Assembly: GCF_001050375.1 (NCBI RefSeq)
Contig: NZ_KQ130490.1
Location: 85,776 to 149,775 of the forward strand
DNA from: Catenovulum maritimum
Lineage (GTDB): Bacteria; Pseudomonadota; Gammaproteobacteria; Enterobacterales; Alteromonadaceae
Reading direction: 5' to 3'
Length of the DNA stretch: 64,000 bases
The translations under genes were made by a program, and so were the position numbers. Shown piece after piece: positions 1 to 10,524 of this stretch. The stretch's first letter is position 1. The number at the start of each line of letters is the position of its first letter. The notes below the pieces were generated by a model, which was not told the DNA's origin, ran no database searches, and was given only the letters and a program-made list of their open reading frames with translations.

Positions 1-1
1 T

Positions 2-1276
2 TTGTGTTATATCGGCATACAAAGCTATTTTATTCCAAGATTAAAACGTGTTTCTACCAAACAAGCGGATGCTCGTTCTGTGATGACAGGGCGAATAGTC
101 GATAGCTACACTAATATCAACACAGTTAAATTATTTGCCCATACAGATCAAGAAGCTGAATACGCTAAGCAAAGTATGTCTGGCTTTTTAGATACAGTTT
201 ATAAGCAGATGCGACTCGCGACAGGCATGATTTCTTGTGTCCAAATTAGTAACTACATTTTAGCTTTTGCGGTAAGTGCAACAGCCATATGGCTTTGGCA
301 AGACAGTTTAATTACGGTGGGCGCGATAGCGGTTGCGGTTAGTTTAGCGCTCAGGTTAAATGGAATGTCGCAATGGATCATGTGGGAACTTAGCTCACTG
401 TTTGAAAATGTGGGTGCAGTGGCGGATGGCATTAATACTTTATCTAAGCCACAAACCATAGAAGATAAACCGGACGCTAAAGCTATTCATATTGACCGTG
501 GCGAAATTGTCTTTGATCAAGTGGATTTTGGTTATGCAGATCATCATTTAGTTTTTGATAAACTCAACTTAACCATCAAAGCTGGCGAAAAAGTTGGAGT
601 TGTTGGTCGCTCTGGTGCAGGTAAATCGACGTTAGTAAACTTATTACTGCGCTTTCATGAAGTAAACAGTGGCTCGATTAAAATTGATGGACAAGATGTA
701 GAGCAGGTTACACAGGAAAGTATTCGTGCTCAGATAGGTATGGTGACACAAGATACATCACTCTTGCATAGATCGGTTCGTGACAATATTTTGTACGGCA
801 GAAACAATGCGAGCGAAGCCGACTTGATCAGCGCAGCTAAACAGGCAGAAGCCGATGAATTTATACGAGAGCTTAGCGATTTTGATGGCTTTACTGGATA
901 CGATGCACAAGTCGGAGAACGAGGCGTTAAACTCTCAGGTGGGCAAAGACAGCGAATTGCCATTGCGCGAGTTTTATTAAAAGATGCACCTATTTTAGTG
1001 TTAGATGAAGCAACTTCGGCACTCGACTCAGAAGTAGAAGCTGCAATTCAGCACAGCTTATATAAGCTGATGGATGGTAAAACTGTAATCGCAATAGCGC
1101 ACAGACTTTCAACCATCGCAGCTATGGACAGGTTAATTGTATTAGACGAAGGTAAAATTGCGGAGCAAGGCACTCATCAAGAATTGCTTGCTTTAGGCGG
1201 CATATACGCTCAGCTTTGGGCGCACCAAACAGGCGGTTTTATTGCGCCTGACATCACATCTACAGAATCTGTTTAA
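2..1276 (+). CDS. ABC exporter, permease-ATPase fusion (5' truncated by window)
   Basis: This is the C-terminal part of a half-transporter in which a transmembrane domain is fused to an ATPase domain, as in MsbA-like and multidrug-type exporters. About the first 145 residues are the end of the membrane domain, with a hydrophobic stretch near residues 83-115. The nucleotide-binding domain follows: Walker A GRSGAGKST near residues 202-210, signature LSGGQRQR near 313-320, Walker B ILVLDEATS, and the switch histidine in AIAHRLST. The start lies outside the window, so the substrate cannot be judged. A long hairpin follows the stop codon. The fold is certain; the exported compound is unknown. Confidence 0.92.
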   Translation: MCYIGIQSYFIPRLKRVSTKQADARSVMTGRIVDSYTNINTVKLFAHTDQEAEYAKQSMSGFLDTVYKQMRLATGMISCVQISNYILAFAVSATAIWLWQDSLITVGAIAVAVSLALRLNGMSQWIMWELSSLFENVGAVADGINTLSKPQTIEDKPDAKAIHIDRGEIVFDQVDFGYADHHLVFDKLNLTIKAGEKVGVVGRSGAGKSTLVNLLLRFHEVNSGSIKIDGQDVEQVTQESIRAQIGMVTQDTSLLHRSVRDNILYGRNNASEADLISAAKQAEADEFIRELSDFDGFTGYDAQVGERGVKLSGGQRQRIAIARVLLKDAPILVLDEATSALDSEVEAAIQHSLYKLMDGKTVIAIAHRLSTIAAMDRLIVLDEGKIAEQGTHQELLALGGIYAQLWAHQTGGFIAPDITSTESV

Positions 1277-1297
1277 AGACTAGTTTGTTTCCTTTCA

Positions 1298-1330
1298 TTT
1301 AACGCATAAGCAATTTTCTTATGCGTTAAA
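1298..1330 (+). terminator. Hairpin after the ABC exporter gene
   Basis: Perfect 13-bp arms TTTAACGCATAAG and CTTATGCGTTAAA enclose a 7-base loop. It sits 22 bases after the stop codon. There is no clean T-run after it, so it may be a terminator or an mRNA 3'-end stabiliser. Confidence 0.55.
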
Positions 1331-1533
1331 TTATATTGTCTTCTTCCCCATAAACCTGACTTCTAATTAGGCTTTAATTTGAGTAGTTTTGTATATGTTA
1401 TGTAAATAAACATCATACCTATTGATGGATCGAGTTATCTGTACAATAATTAAATACAAGTACTATATTTAATTATCGAAATATCAAATGTCTGCTAATT
1501 ATAATATTTCGAGCAAATAAGGCTCATAGCAAA

Positions 1534-3384
1534 ATGAATGTATTTATGAATAAAATAAACCCAACTAGCCAGTTCAAGTCGTCCGTATTTGGTTTAGTTA
1601 CCTTGATGACGATTGCAAGCTGCGGTAGCGTTGCTGATCAAAAAGGTCCTGTAGCCGCTGCGACAAATAAGCAAGCCTCTGTCGCGGATAAAGAACTCAG
1701 CCTACATGTGCCTAAAGCACCTGAAGGTGTCCAAACTCGGTTTGGTACAGATACTCGTGATTATGACGGTCCAGAAATCGGTTATTTCGAAAATAAAGTT
1801 TTTGATGACAAACCAGAGGTTTTATTTGCGGAGGATAGCTTTAGTGATGCGACCAATGATACTAATCGTTTAAAGTCTGCTTTAAAGCGAGCGAGTCGTG
1901 AAAAAAATGGCGGTGTGGTTATTCTTCAACCAGCTAAAAACTCGGCTAACGTTCGTTTTAGCCTAGCTCATATCCAAGTTCCATCTAACACTCGAATTGA
2001 AATATCGCCAGATGTCATTCTGGAAATGCGTGGTATTAAAGAAGAAAAAGCAGCTAACAGCCGCTTCTTATTCTCTTTTGGTCGCAGTAATGGTCCACGT
2101 AACCTTTTAAAAGAAAGAGTTAAAAACGTTGAAGTGAGATCAACTGATCCAACTAGAAACTTTACCATTGACGCACGAACAAATATGCCAATTAGCTACG
2201 GCAAAATGGTCGGTGGTAATGGTAATGGTGATGTTAACCTGACCCGCGCTATCTCATTCGCCTATTTTTATGTGCAAAATTTTGCTGTTTCAAACGCGAC
2301 TATTTTAGATAATCATACTGAATCTGTATCCGTTCAAATGTTCTCTGATTGCGATTATAAAGATGGCGTTTATGCCTATCGATTTGGTAGCAAACCTGTC
2401 TTTTTACAAGACAGATACCAAACTAACCCTAAAGGCGCAGCTAACAAAAATAAACCGATGAACCCAGCTAATATTCCTTTGCCAATGAATGAAAAAGGCG
2501 AATTTATCGATAGCGAGGGTAAGGTTATTCCAGACATGTTTGCGATTAAACGCAATCCTACTTATGCCCGTACACCTATTAAAGGCTCAATTAAAAACAT
2601 CAAAGCAATCAATGCCCATACAGGTTATGGTGCGGTTCAAGTGTATGGTGGTGATTGGATTGAAATCGACAATATTGAAGCTTTTAACGGCATTGCAGTA
2701 AGAGTTGAAGCGGGTAATGGTACAAATCGTGACAACTATAACCGAGCAGGGCCTTATTACACATCAGCTAACAAAATCAAAATATCTAATGTTAAAGTGA
2801 CTAATGGTTTTACCGGCGTTTGGTTAAAACCACATGCTAAAATTATGAAAGACATTAGTGTTGAAAATATTGAAGCGATTGACAGCGCGACAGCTTTATT
2901 AGTAGGTAAAGGGACATTCGCTTGTAAAACAAAATGTCGTGATTTAACCCGAGGTCGAATCAATAACTTGACCATTAAAGGTAATATTAGCTTTCGCCAA
3001 ACGATTTATGACGAGCCAGTATCAGAAGTTGGTAATGTTGCAACTTTCTTTTTGAGTGAATTTAATCGAGCTCATTTAGCTAAAAAAGTAGGTAAAGATA
3101 TCAACCGAATTTCACGCAATGACTTATTAAAAAATAAATCGGGCACTCGTTGGTATTTGATGTTTCCTGCCGCACCTATATTTGCTTTGAATCAATTATC
3201 AGAAACTGAAATTGGTGATGAAACATCGAGAGGCGGTGACTTTGCAGTCGACTACAGTCAGGTGAAAATAGTACAAGAAGGTTTACCACTAGTAGAAGGT
3301 GAAACTGAGCGACCTAATATTCTATATCGCCAAGATATGCACACACCAGATGGCAAAGTAGCAACTGATTTTATTAATAAGTAA
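1534..3384 (+). CDS. Right-handed beta-helix lipoprotein, possible polysaccharide-degrading enzyme
   Basis: The 616-residue product starts with a lipoprotein signal peptide (lipobox IASC near residues 27-30; Gly follows the Cys, which fits outer-membrane sorting). After a low-complexity linker, residues about 95-480 contain repeated short beta-strand units rich in N, I and V (for example IKNIKAINAHTGYGAVQVYG and ISNVKVTNGFTGVWLKPH), typical of parallel beta-helix enzymes such as GH28, GH82 and pectate lyases. I cannot assign a CAZy family from motifs. The gene is monocistronic, with a strong terminator after it. A role in uptake or depolymerisation of algal polysaccharide is inference; a non-enzymatic surface protein is the alternative. 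Confidence 0.7.
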   Translation: MNVFMNKINPTSQFKSSVFGLVTLMTIASCGSVADQKGPVAAATNKQASVADKELSLHVPKAPEGVQTRFGTDTRDYDGPEIGYFENKVFDDKPEVLFAEDSFSDATNDTNRLKSALKRASREKNGGVVILQPAKNSANVRFSLAHIQVPSNTRIEISPDVILEMRGIKEEKAANSRFLFSFGRSNGPRNLLKERVKNVEVRSTDPTRNFTIDARTNMPISYGKMVGGNGNGDVNLTRAISFAYFYVQNFAVSNATILDNHTESVSVQMFSDCDYKDGVYAYRFGSKPVFLQDRYQTNPKGAANKNKPMNPANIPLPMNEKGEFIDSEGKVIPDMFAIKRNPTYARTPIKGSIKNIKAINAHTGYGAVQVYGGDWIEIDNIEAFNGIAVRVEAGNGTNRDNYNRAGPYYTSANKIKISNVKVTNGFTGVWLKPHAKIMKDISVENIEAIDSATALLVGKGTFACKTKCRDLTRGRINNLTIKGNISFRQTIYDEPVSEVGNVATFFLSEFNRAHLAKKVGKDINRISRNDLLKNKSGTRWYLMFPAAPIFALNQLSETEIGDETSRGGDFAVDYSQVKIVQEGLPLVEGETERPNILYRQDMHTPDGKVATDFINK

Positions 3385-3403
3385 ATTGAATCATTTTTAA
3401 CAC

Positions 3404-3446
3404 CCCAAAAAGCTGGAATTAGCCTCTCTAATTTCAGCTTTTTTTT
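3404..3446. terminator. Bidirectional terminator between converging genes
   Basis: Arms AGCTGGAATTAG (3411-3422) and CTAATTTCAGCT (3428-3439) form an 11-of-12 stem, with AAAA before it and a run of eight T after it. It can end the beta-helix gene on the plus strand and the wbuC-like gene on the minus strand. Confidence 0.85.
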
Positions 3447-3453
3447 ACTTTGT

Positions 3454-3939
3454 TTATAAACAGGCAGACTCACCAATTTCAACTGTCTTTAATTTATTAA
3501 TATAACCTGCAACACTCGCATCGCCCTCAGCTGGTGACCACGCAGCAAAGCCCTTATCGTCGGTTGCTATGTATGGTCCTTCTTTAACTTCAAAGAATAC
3601 AGTTTCACTTTCTAAGGCCACAGTTGAATGCCAGACATTAGGTGGTATTTCTAAACCTTGATTTTCTCCACCTGCGGTTAAAATGACTTTGTCGGTGACT
3701 ATGCCTTCAGGCGTATAAGTAATAAATAAAAGACTGCCTTTAACCACAAAGAAAAACTCCCATTTATTGGCTTCTTTGTGCTTGTGCGGCCTTACATAAC
3801 TATCTGGTTCCATCGCGATAAAAAGCCTTTGCACGGCATCGTTAGGACCTTGATGTAAATTAGTATTGGATCTGCGTCTTGCTGAATCTTGCGATTGGGC
3901 AATAAGAGGCTTAAAAAAATCTGAATTGAATAATTTCAT
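3454..3939 (-). CDS. wbuC: WbuC-family cupin protein
   Basis: A 161-residue single-domain cupin of the WbuC type. Metal-binding cupin motif 1 is visible as RPHKHKEANKWEFFFVVKG around residues 50-70, and motif 2 as the PPNVWHSTVAL region near residues 98-108. WbuC proteins are often found in O-antigen or sugar-nucleotide loci, and their reaction is not settled. Here no polysaccharide-synthesis genes are near; the gene is last in a minus-strand series after mltF and a GNAT gene, 17 bases behind the latter, so co-transcription is likely. The family call is good; the function is unknown. Confidence 0.82.
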   Translation of the reverse strand: MKLFNSDFFKPLIAQSQDSARRRSNTNLHQGPNDAVQRLFIAMEPDSYVRPHKHKEANKWEFFFVVKGSLLFITYTPEGIVTDKVILTAGGENQGLEIPPNVWHSTVALESETVFFEVKEGPYIATDDKGFAAWSPAEGDASVAGYINKLKTVEIGESACL

Positions 3940-3956
3940 AATGATGGCAGTTTAAA

Positions 3957-4397
3957 TTAATGAGTTAATAAATTGATTTTAAAACTGGTTGTGTTTTCGC
4001 CTTGATGGCAAATAATCCAACCTTGGCTTAAGTAAAAATGACATGCTTGGCTGTTACTCGCTGTCGCTAAATAAATTTCACTAAATTGATTTAGCTTAAA
4101 CCAAGCTAAACAATGGTTTAAGAGTTGGCGACCAATGCCTTGGCGTTGATATGTTTGATCGACGAATAAAGCATAAATGCTGCTTTCTTTGGTGGAGCAA
4201 ATACAATAACCGACAATTTGCTTGTTATCTAAGTAAACCCAAACTCGACCATACTTGTGCAAGTAAAAATGGTAATTTCTATCACTAATATCATTTGCTG
4301 AGGCGACTGGGTTATCACTTGATTGCATCCGGATTTTACGCATGCAATCAATATCTGAATCTGTCGCTAAACGAATATTTTCAGATATTAAAGTCAA
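3957..4397 (-). CDS. GNAT-family N-acetyltransferase
   Basis: The 146-residue protein has the GNAT acetyl-CoA binding signature QRQGIGRQLLNHCLAWF around residues 84-100, after the central beta-strand segment IYALFVDQTY, and a C-terminal strand region. It covers a complete single GNAT domain. Nothing in the sequence identifies the acceptor. It lies 11 bases downstream of the mltF stop codon and 17 bases upstream of the wbuC-like gene, all on the minus strand, so it is probably part of one transcript with them. Confidence 0.85.
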   Translation of the reverse strand: MTLISENIRLATDSDIDCMRKIRMQSSDNPVASANDISDRNYHFYLHKYGRVWVYLDNKQIVGYCICSTKESSIYALFVDQTYQRQGIGRQLLNHCLAWFKLNQFSEIYLATASNSQACHFYLSQGWIICHQGENTTSFKINLLTH

Positions 4398-4408
4398 TAA
4401 AATTGCCT

Positions 4409-5881
4409 CTAGTTTGTTTGGTTATCTTCTGGTTTAGCGTCAGTGTTAGTCATATTACTAGTATTAGTTTGCAAACCATAAAACCAACTAAGCGAGTCAT
4501 AATATCGACGGATGTTTTCAACATAATTAACCGCTTCATTACCTCTGGCATAACCATAGCGAGTAAATTTGTAGTATTTTTTCTTTTGCAAAAAGGGTAA
4601 ATGTTTTTTTACTTGATGCCATTTGTCAGGGTCTGAGCCTAAGCTTTCGGTTATTCGTCTGGCATCTTCTAAATGGCCTAAACCTATATTATAAGCAGCA
4701 AGTGCAAACCAAGTTCGATCAGGATCTTGAATTCGAGCTGGAATACGTTTCATTAACGAAGCTAAATATTGGGCACCACCACGTATGTTATCTTCAGCAT
4801 TTAAGCGGCTTTTTACCCCAACTTGTTTTGCAGTTGGCTGAGTCAGCATCATAATGCCTCTAACCCCAGTGGGTGACTTGGCTCTAGGGTTCCAATGACT
4901 TTCTTGATAGCTTTGGGCTGCGAGTAAACGCCAATCTAATTTATATTGCCCAGCGTACTGTTCAAACCAACCTTGATACTTAGGTAAAGTCTTCTCTATC
5001 GCTTTTAAAAACTGGCGGGTATCTACATAATCAAAATCTCTGACATGACCAAAATGTTTATCTTCTAAATATGCAAAGCTGCCGTCTTGATTAATTGCAC
5101 CGAAAAAATCGATTAATTTAGCAAAGAGTTCATCATTGGATTCTTGATTAAACACCCAAGCAATTTGCTGCTCTTTGGAAACTGAAAAACCTATGCTTAA
5201 CTCAGGTGAAATTCGACGATTAACCGCTAACAGGTTTGAATCAACAATGGTGTAGTCTATTTCTTCATCTAATACAGCTTGGATTAACTCCTCACTGTCT
5301 AAATCGCTTGTTACTTGCCAGTCTAAGCTTTCGGGAGCATTGTCTTCAACCGTTTGAGCATGTGTGCTATTTGCCGCTATGATCAGTTTGCCGTTTAAAT
5401 CTTCCCATTTTCTCGGTCGAATATTGCCTTGTTTAAAGATAAGTTTTTCACTAATTTTTAAATAAGAAGGGGAGAATCTATATTGTTTTTCTCGATCTGG
5501 GGTACGGGTTAAATTTGCTGCAAGTAAATCAACTTGACCTGAATCCAAAAGCGCAAATAATTCAGATAAATCATAAACAGGTACAACAACTAGTTCGACA
5601 TCTAAGTAATCAGCAAAATGTTTAGCTAATTCATACTCAAAGCCTGTGGCACCATCTGCAGTCAAGAAATAGCTAGTTGAACCAAATAAAGTACCAATTT
5701 TGAGCTGCTTAGATTGGATGATTTTTTGATATTGAGATTGTGCTTGCTCAGTTTTGCACGATACCAAAACCAAACAGCATATAACTATACCCAAGCATGT
5801 TTTTATAAAGTCAAAATTAAACGATTTTTGCAAGCTAATTGATTCTTTTAAAATTTTAATGCCTAAGATTAGCTGAAACAC
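4409..5881 (-). CDS. mltF: Membrane-bound lytic murein transglycosylase F
   Basis: MltF joins a periplasmic solute-binding (SBP family 3) module, residues about 55-290, to a C-terminal lysozyme-like SLT domain, residues about 300-450. The SLT motifs are visible: the catalytic Glu in AAQSYQESHWNP, then SPTGVRGIMMLT and ALAAYNIGLGHLEDAR. The enzyme cleaves peptidoglycan glycan strands with 1,6-anhydro product formation. A lipobox, LVSC near residues 39-42, argues for outer-membrane anchoring. The GTG start at 5881 gives an unusually long leader before the lipoprotein signal; a TTG at 5833 would shorten it and may be the real start. Total length (490 residues) is normal for the family. It is first in a minus-strand group with GNAT and wbuC-like genes. 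Confidence 0.93.
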   Translation of the reverse strand: MFQLILGIKILKESISLQKSFNFDFIKTCLGIVICCLVLVSCKTEQAQSQYQKIIQSKQLKIGTLFGSTSYFLTADGATGFEYELAKHFADYLDVELVVVPVYDLSELFALLDSGQVDLLAANLTRTPDREKQYRFSPSYLKISEKLIFKQGNIRPRKWEDLNGKLIIAANSTHAQTVEDNAPESLDWQVTSDLDSEELIQAVLDEEIDYTIVDSNLLAVNRRISPELSIGFSVSKEQQIAWVFNQESNDELFAKLIDFFGAINQDGSFAYLEDKHFGHVRDFDYVDTRQFLKAIEKTLPKYQGWFEQYAGQYKLDWRLLAAQSYQESHWNPRAKSPTGVRGIMMLTQPTAKQVGVKSRLNAEDNIRGGAQYLASLMKRIPARIQDPDRTWFALAAYNIGLGHLEDARRITESLGSDPDKWHQVKKHLPFLQKKKYYKFTRYGYARGNEAVNYVENIRRYYDSLSWFYGLQTNTSNMTNTDAKPEDNQTN

Positions 5882-6098
5882 AGGGCATGGGTCAATTGTT
5901 TGGATAATTTAGCGCGCTATCCCAGTGATAAATACAATAATTTTGCAGGCGACTATTGCTTATGTAACTGAAATATTAGCTCTTAGACTGACTTGGTATA
6001 TTGCTAATTGAAACTATTGAGCTTTAGTATTGATGAAATTATATCAGATTGATTGGCTGAATTTATCCTACAAAACCAAATAGAGCCGATCTCCAACT

Positions 6099-6127
6099 AG
6101 CATAATTTAGTGATTTGGGTGTATAAT
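6099..6127 (+). promoter_or_regulatory. Candidate purL promoter
   Basis: A perfect TATAAT lies at 6122-6127, 46 bases before the purL ATG. The -35 region at the proper distance (AGCATA, 6099-6104) is poor. No PurR-type palindrome was recognised. Confidence 0.4.
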
Positions 6128-6172
6128 ATGCGCCTCTAAAACTATCCTATTAGACTTCAGGTGAATCTGCTT

Positions 6173-9100
6173 ATGGAAATCTTGCGTGGCGCTCCCGCAC
6201 TTTCTGATTTTCGCGTACAAAAACTGCTAGCCAGTTGCGCACAAATTAACTTACCCGTTATTAACATTTATGCAGAGTATATGCACTTTGCAAATGTAAC
6301 AGAACAGCTAACCGCTGACGAAACCACTAAGTTAGCTCGACTATTAACTTACGGTCCAACTATCGCGGAACATGAGCCTAAGGGTTTATTGTTATTAGTT
6401 ACGCCACGTCCAGGTACGATTTCTCCATGGTCATCAAAAGCAACCGACATAGCTAAAAACTGTAGTTTAACTAAGGTTAAACGGGTTGAGCGCGGTATTG
6501 CATATTATGTTGAAACATCAGCTGATTTAACTGAAGTACAAACTAAAGCATTAAGCGGCTTATTACATGACCGCATGATGGAAAGTGTTTTCACTGCAAT
6601 CGACGAAGCTGCAGCATTATTTAAAGTTGCTGAACCAGCACCACATAAATCAGTCGACGTATTAGCGGGTGGTCGCGAAGCACTTGCTAGAGCAAACCAA
6701 GATTTAGGTTTAGCCTTAGCAGAAGATGAAATCGACTACTTAGTTGAAAACTTCATCAAGTTAGGCCGTAACCCTAACGATATCGAATTATATATGTTTG
6801 CTCAGGCAAACTCAGAGCATTGCCGTCATAAGATATTCAATGCTGATTGGACAATTGATGGCGAAAAACAGCCTAAATCATTGTTCAAAATGATTAAAAA
6901 CACATATGAAGTCACACCTGATTATGTTCAGTCTGCATATAAAGATAATGCAGCTGTAATGGAAGGTTCGGTTGCTGGTCGTTATTTTGCTGATGCAGAC
7001 ACCAATGTTTATAACTTCCACAATGAAAACATTGAAATCTTAATGAAGGTTGAAACGCACAACCATCCAACCGCTATTTCACCTTATCCGGGTGCAGCGA
7101 CTGGTTCTGGTGGTGAGATTCGTGACGAAGGTGCAACAGGTCGCGGCTCAAAACCTAAAGCAGGTTTAGTTGGTTTCACAGTTTCTAACTTGAATATCCC
7201 AAGCTTTGAACAGCCTTGGGAAATTAACTATGGCAAGCCAGCACGCATAGTTACGCCATTAGACATTATGTTAGAAGCACCATTAGGTGGCGCAGCTTTC
7301 AATAACGAATTTGGTCGTCCAGCATTATTAGGTTATTTCCGTACCTACGAAGCTGAAGTAAACAGCTTTAATGGTACAGAAGTACGTGGTTACCATAAAC
7401 CTATTATGTTAGCGGGTGGTCTAGGTAACATCAGAACAGAACACGTACAAAAAGGTGAAATTCCAGTTGGCGCTAAGCTTATCGTATTAGGTGGCCCAGC
7501 AATGAATATCGGCCTTGGTGGCGGCGCTGCTTCATCTATGGCTTCTGGTCAATCTAATGAAGATTTAGATTTCGCTTCGGTACAACGTGAAAATCCTGAA
7601 ATGGAAAGACGCGCACAAGAAGTTATCGATAAATGTTGGCAAATGGGCGACGAAAACCCAATCGCATTTATCCATGATGTAGGCGCGGGTGGTTTATCTA
7701 ACGCAATGCCAGAGCTAGTCAGCGATGGTGGCCGTGGTGGTAAATTCAAATTACGTGAAGTACCAAATGACGAACCAGGCATGTCACCACTTGAAATTTG
7801 GTGTAACGAATCTCAAGAGCGATATGTATTAGCAGTCGCACCTGAAAACTTAGACGTATTTGACAAAATTTGTCAGCGCGAACGTGCTTTATATGCAGTG
7901 ATTGGTGATGCGACTGAAGAAGCGCATTTATCACTTGAAGATAGCCACTTCGATAACAAGCCGATTGATTTACCATTAGACGTTTTATTAGGTAAAGCAC
8001 CTAAAATGTCGCGTGAAGCAACTACAGCTAAATTGGATACACCAGCATTTGATGCAAGCGGTATTGAATTAGCAGAGGCCGCTGAGCGTTTATTACGTTT
8101 ACCGACCATAGCAGAGAAAACATTCTTAATCACCATAGGTGACCGCTCTGTTACAGGTATGGTTGCACGTGACCAAATGGTTGGTCCTTGGCAGGTTCCA
8201 GTTGCTGACGTTGCAGTAACAACTGCAGCTTTAGATACTTACCACGGTGAAGCAATGGCATTAGGTGAAAGAACACCACTTGCCTTAATTAACTTTGGCG
8301 CATCAGCTCGTATGGCTGTTGCTGAAAGTATTACTAACATAGCAGCTGCTGATATTGGTGATTTAAAACGTATTAAATTATCTGCTAACTGGATGAGTGC
8401 AGCGGGTCACCCTGGTGAAGACGCTGGTTTATACGAAGCCGTAAAAGCTATTGGTGAAGAACTTTGTCCTGCACTAGGTATTACGATTCCAGTTGGTAAA
8501 GATTCAATGTCTATGAAAACGGCATGGAATGAAAATGGCGAAGATAAAGCCGTTACTTCTCCTTTATCATTAATTATTACTTCTTTTGGTCGTGTTGAAG
8601 ACGTGCGTAAAACTGCAACGCCACAACTTAGAACTGATAAAGGTGAAACTGAATTATTATTAGTTGATTTAGGTGCTAAACAAAATCGTTTAGGTGCTTC
8701 TTGTTTAGCGCAAGTTTATCAACAGTTAGGTAATGTCGGTCCAGATTTAGATAAACCTGAGTTATTAAAAGGCTTCTTTGATGCGACTCAAGCTTTATTA
8801 GCGGATGGAAAATTATTAGCTTACCACGACAGATCAGACGGTGGTTTATTTACCACAGTTGCAGAAATGGCGTTTGCCGGTAAAACGGGTGTAACCGTTG
8901 ATATCAGCAATTTAACTGACTCTGCTGAAAATGACAGCGCATTAGCGGCTCTATTCGCAGAAGAATTGGGTGCAGTCATCCAAGTTAAAGCGGAAGACGT
9001 AGCAGCAGTTAAACAAGTTTTTTCTGACAAGGGTTTAGCAGATGCAATACACCAAATTGGTGGCTTAAACGACACAGACACAATTGAATTTACTCAAGCT

Positions 9101-10081
9101 GGTAAAGTCGTATTAGCGGATACTCGTGTTAAATATCGTCAAATTTGGGCAGAAACAACGCTTAAGATGCAAGCGCTTCGTGATAACCCAGATTGTGCAC
9201 AGCAAGAATTTGATGCTAAAGCAGATGTGAAAGACCCAGGCTTACAACCTAAGCTTACTTTTGACTTAAACCAAGATGTAGCAGCACCGTTTATTGCTAA
9301 AGGCGCACAGCCTAAAATGGCAATTTTACGTGAACAAGGGGTTAATTCTCACGTAGAAATGGCAGCATCATTTGATCGCGCTGGATTTGAACCGCACGAT
9401 GTTCACATGAGTGACATCTTGTCTGGTCGTATCCAATTAGATGATTTTGCTGGTTTAGTTGCTTGTGGTGGTTTCTCGTATGGTGATGTTTTAGGTGCAG
9501 GTGAAGGTTGGGCGAAATCTATCTTATTTAATGATAGAGCGCGTGAGCAATTCCAAGCATTCTTCGAACGCAACAATACATTTGCTTTAGGTGTGTGTAA
9601 TGGTTGCCAAATGTTATCAACGTTAAAAGAGTTGATTCCAGGTACACAACATTGGCCTAGATTTGTACGCAATACATCAGAGCGTTTTGAAGCACGTTTC
9701 AGTATGGTTGAAGTACAAGAAAGTAACTCTGTGTTATTTAAAAACATGGCGGGTTCACGTATGGCAATTGCCGTTTCACACGGTGAAGGTCTCGCAGAAT
9801 TTGCTAATGACGCAGCATTACAAACAGCAGAAGCGAGCGGTACTATCGCATTACGTTATGTAAATAACTATGGTGATGTAACAAGCCAATACCCAGCGAA
9901 CCCGAACGGTTCACCTAATGGTATTACGTCATTAGCGTCTACAGATGGTCGTGTGACTATTATGATGCCACATCCTGAGCGCGTATTTAGAACGGTTTCT
10001 AACTCATGGCACCCAGACGAGTGGCAAGAAGATAGCCCATGGATGCGTATGTTTAGAAACGCAAGAGTGTTTGTTGGTTAA
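6173..10081 (+). CDS. purL: Phosphoribosylformylglycinamidine synthase
   Basis: Large single-chain FGAM synthase (1302 residues) of purine biosynthesis: it converts FGAR, glutamine and ATP to FGAM. The N-terminal PurS-like region begins [13 protein letters not shown]. The synthetase core has [20 protein letters not shown] and repeated PurM-like domains. The C-terminal glutaminase has the nucleophile Cys near residue 1142 in GVCNGCQM and the His/Glu pair in PHPERVF near 1267, close to the positions in E. coli PurL. I start at ATG 6173 because AGGTGA at 6159-6164 is a well-placed ribosome-binding site; the in-frame GTG at 6161 lies inside that site. Monocistronic, ended by a strong terminator. 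Confidence 0.98.
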   Translation: MEILRGAPALSDFRVQKLLASCAQINLPVINIYAEYMHFANVTEQLTADETTKLARLLTYGPTIAEHEPKGLLLLVTPRPGTISPWSSKATDIAKNCSLTKVKRVERGIAYYVETSADLTEVQTKALSGLLHDRMMESVFTAIDEAAALFKVAEPAPHKSVDVLAGGREALARANQDLGLALAEDEIDYLVENFIKLGRNPNDIELYMFAQANSEHCRHKIFNADWTIDGEKQPKSLFKMIKNTYEVTPDYVQSAYKDNAAVMEGSVAGRYFADADTNVYNFHNENIEILMKVETHNHPTAISPYPGAATGSGGEIRDEGATGRGSKPKAGLVGFTVSNLNIPSFEQPWEINYGKPARIVTPLDIMLEAPLGGAAFNNEFGRPALLGYFRTYEAEVNSFNGTEVRGYHKPIMLAGGLGNIRTEHVQKGEIPVGAKLIVLGGPAMNIGLGGGAASSMASGQSNEDLDFASVQRENPEMERRAQEVIDKCWQMGDENPIAFIHDVGAGGLSNAMPELVSDGGRGGKFKLREVPNDEPGMSPLEIWCNESQERYVLAVAPENLDVFDKICQRERALYAVIGDATEEAHLSLEDSHFDNKPIDLPLDVLLGKAPKMSREATTAKLDTPAFDASGIELAEAAERLLRLPTIAEKTFLITIGDRSVTGMVARDQMVGPWQVPVADVAVTTAALDTYHGEAMALGERTPLALINFGASARMAVAESITNIAAADIGDLKRIKLSANWMSAAGHPGEDAGLYEAVKAIGEELCPALGITIPVGKDSMSMKTAWNENGEDKAVTSPLSLIITSFGRVEDVRKTATPQLRTDKGETELLLVDLGAKQNRLGASCLAQVYQQLGNVGPDLDKPELLKGFFDATQALLADGKLLAYHDRSDGGLFTTVAEMAFAGKTGVTVDISNLTDSAENDSALAALFAEELGAVIQVKAEDVAAVKQVFSDKGLADAIHQIGGLNDTDTIEFTQAGKVVLADTRVKYRQIWAETTLKMQALRDNPDCAQQEFDAKADVKDPGLQPKLTFDLNQDVAAPFIAKGAQPKMAILREQGVNSHVEMAASFDRAGFEPHDVHMSDILSGRIQLDDFAGLVACGGFSYGDVLGAGEGWAKSILFNDRAREQFQAFFERNNTFALGVCNGCQMLSTLKELIPGTQHWPRFVRNTSERFEARFSMVEVQESNSVLFKNMAGSRMAIAVSHGEGLAEFANDAALQTAEASGTIALRYVNNYGDVTSQYPANPNGSPNGITSLASTDGRVTIMMPHPERVFRTVSNSWHPDEWQEDSPWMRMFRNARVFVG

Positions 10082-10101
10082 TTAACTAACTAAACTTTAA
10101 G

Positions 10102-10131
10102 AAAAAAGGCGAATTTATATTCGCCTTTTTT
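10102..10131 (+). terminator. purL terminator
   Basis: Stem AAAAAAGGCGAAT / ATTCGCCTTTTTT around a TTAT loop, with a T-run, 20 bases after the purL stop: a textbook intrinsic terminator. Confidence 0.93.
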
Positions 10132-10376
10132 GTGTCTGGGGTTTATACAGTTTTGGTTGCTGTGCGGCGCAATCAAATAGCGAAGACTTTGCAACTATAA
10201 GTGGCCTAAGGTTTAAAGTTAAAAATAAGTCGTTGTCATCCGTAGGGTTTTTCTATTATTCGTGAAGTCGTATTTAGGCTAGGTTGAGAATTAGCTAGAC
10301 AGGAAGCCAAAATTATCAAGTTCAGGATGAAAAATAAATAATCCTAAGTTCTAAGTGATTGTAATTTATATTTTTT
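10132..10376. other. Non-coding stretch between purL and the toxin remnants
   Basis: No gene is supported here. Its last part, from about 10280, resembles sequence at about 13960-14053 (shared CAGGAAG, AAATTATC, TAAGT-ATTGTA-TTTATA), so it belongs to the repeated flanks of the toxin-module remnants. Confidence 0.5.
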
Positions 10377-10513
10377 AACAATGCCTGTCATGTATATTTT
10401 ATTCAGTGAAAAATGGTGGCGCAGCTCATTCAGGTGATAGGGCGGTTATTAAACATAATTTGGCCAATCCTAACAACACATTGAATTATCCATCTCCAGA
10501 AGAACTATTTTGA
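10377..10513 (+). pseudogene. Polymorphic-toxin C-terminal remnant A
   Basis: The stretch begins with codons for NNACHV (10377-10394), a segment repeated elsewhere in this region. After a frame change it reads as a protein tail containing GGAAHSGDRAVIKHNL and ending NYPSPEELF at a TGA (10511-10513). That TGA overlaps the ribosome-binding site of the SUKH-type gene that follows. A toxin tail directly before an immunity gene is the usual toxin-immunity order in Rhs, CDI and MafB-type loci. There is no start codon, and a frameshift separates the two parts, so this is a decayed C-terminal fragment. The toxin activity cannot be recognised. Confidence 0.5.
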
Positions 10514-10524
10514 GGAATTAACAA

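Noticed and set aside
6161-6172. GTG at 6161 as the purL start
   Set aside because: It lies inside the AGGTGA ribosome-binding site of the ATG at 6173, which gives the conserved MEILRG N-terminus.
7549-8136. Several long minus-strand open frames inside purL
   Set aside because: They have no ribosome-binding sites or recognisable products and arise from purL codon composition.
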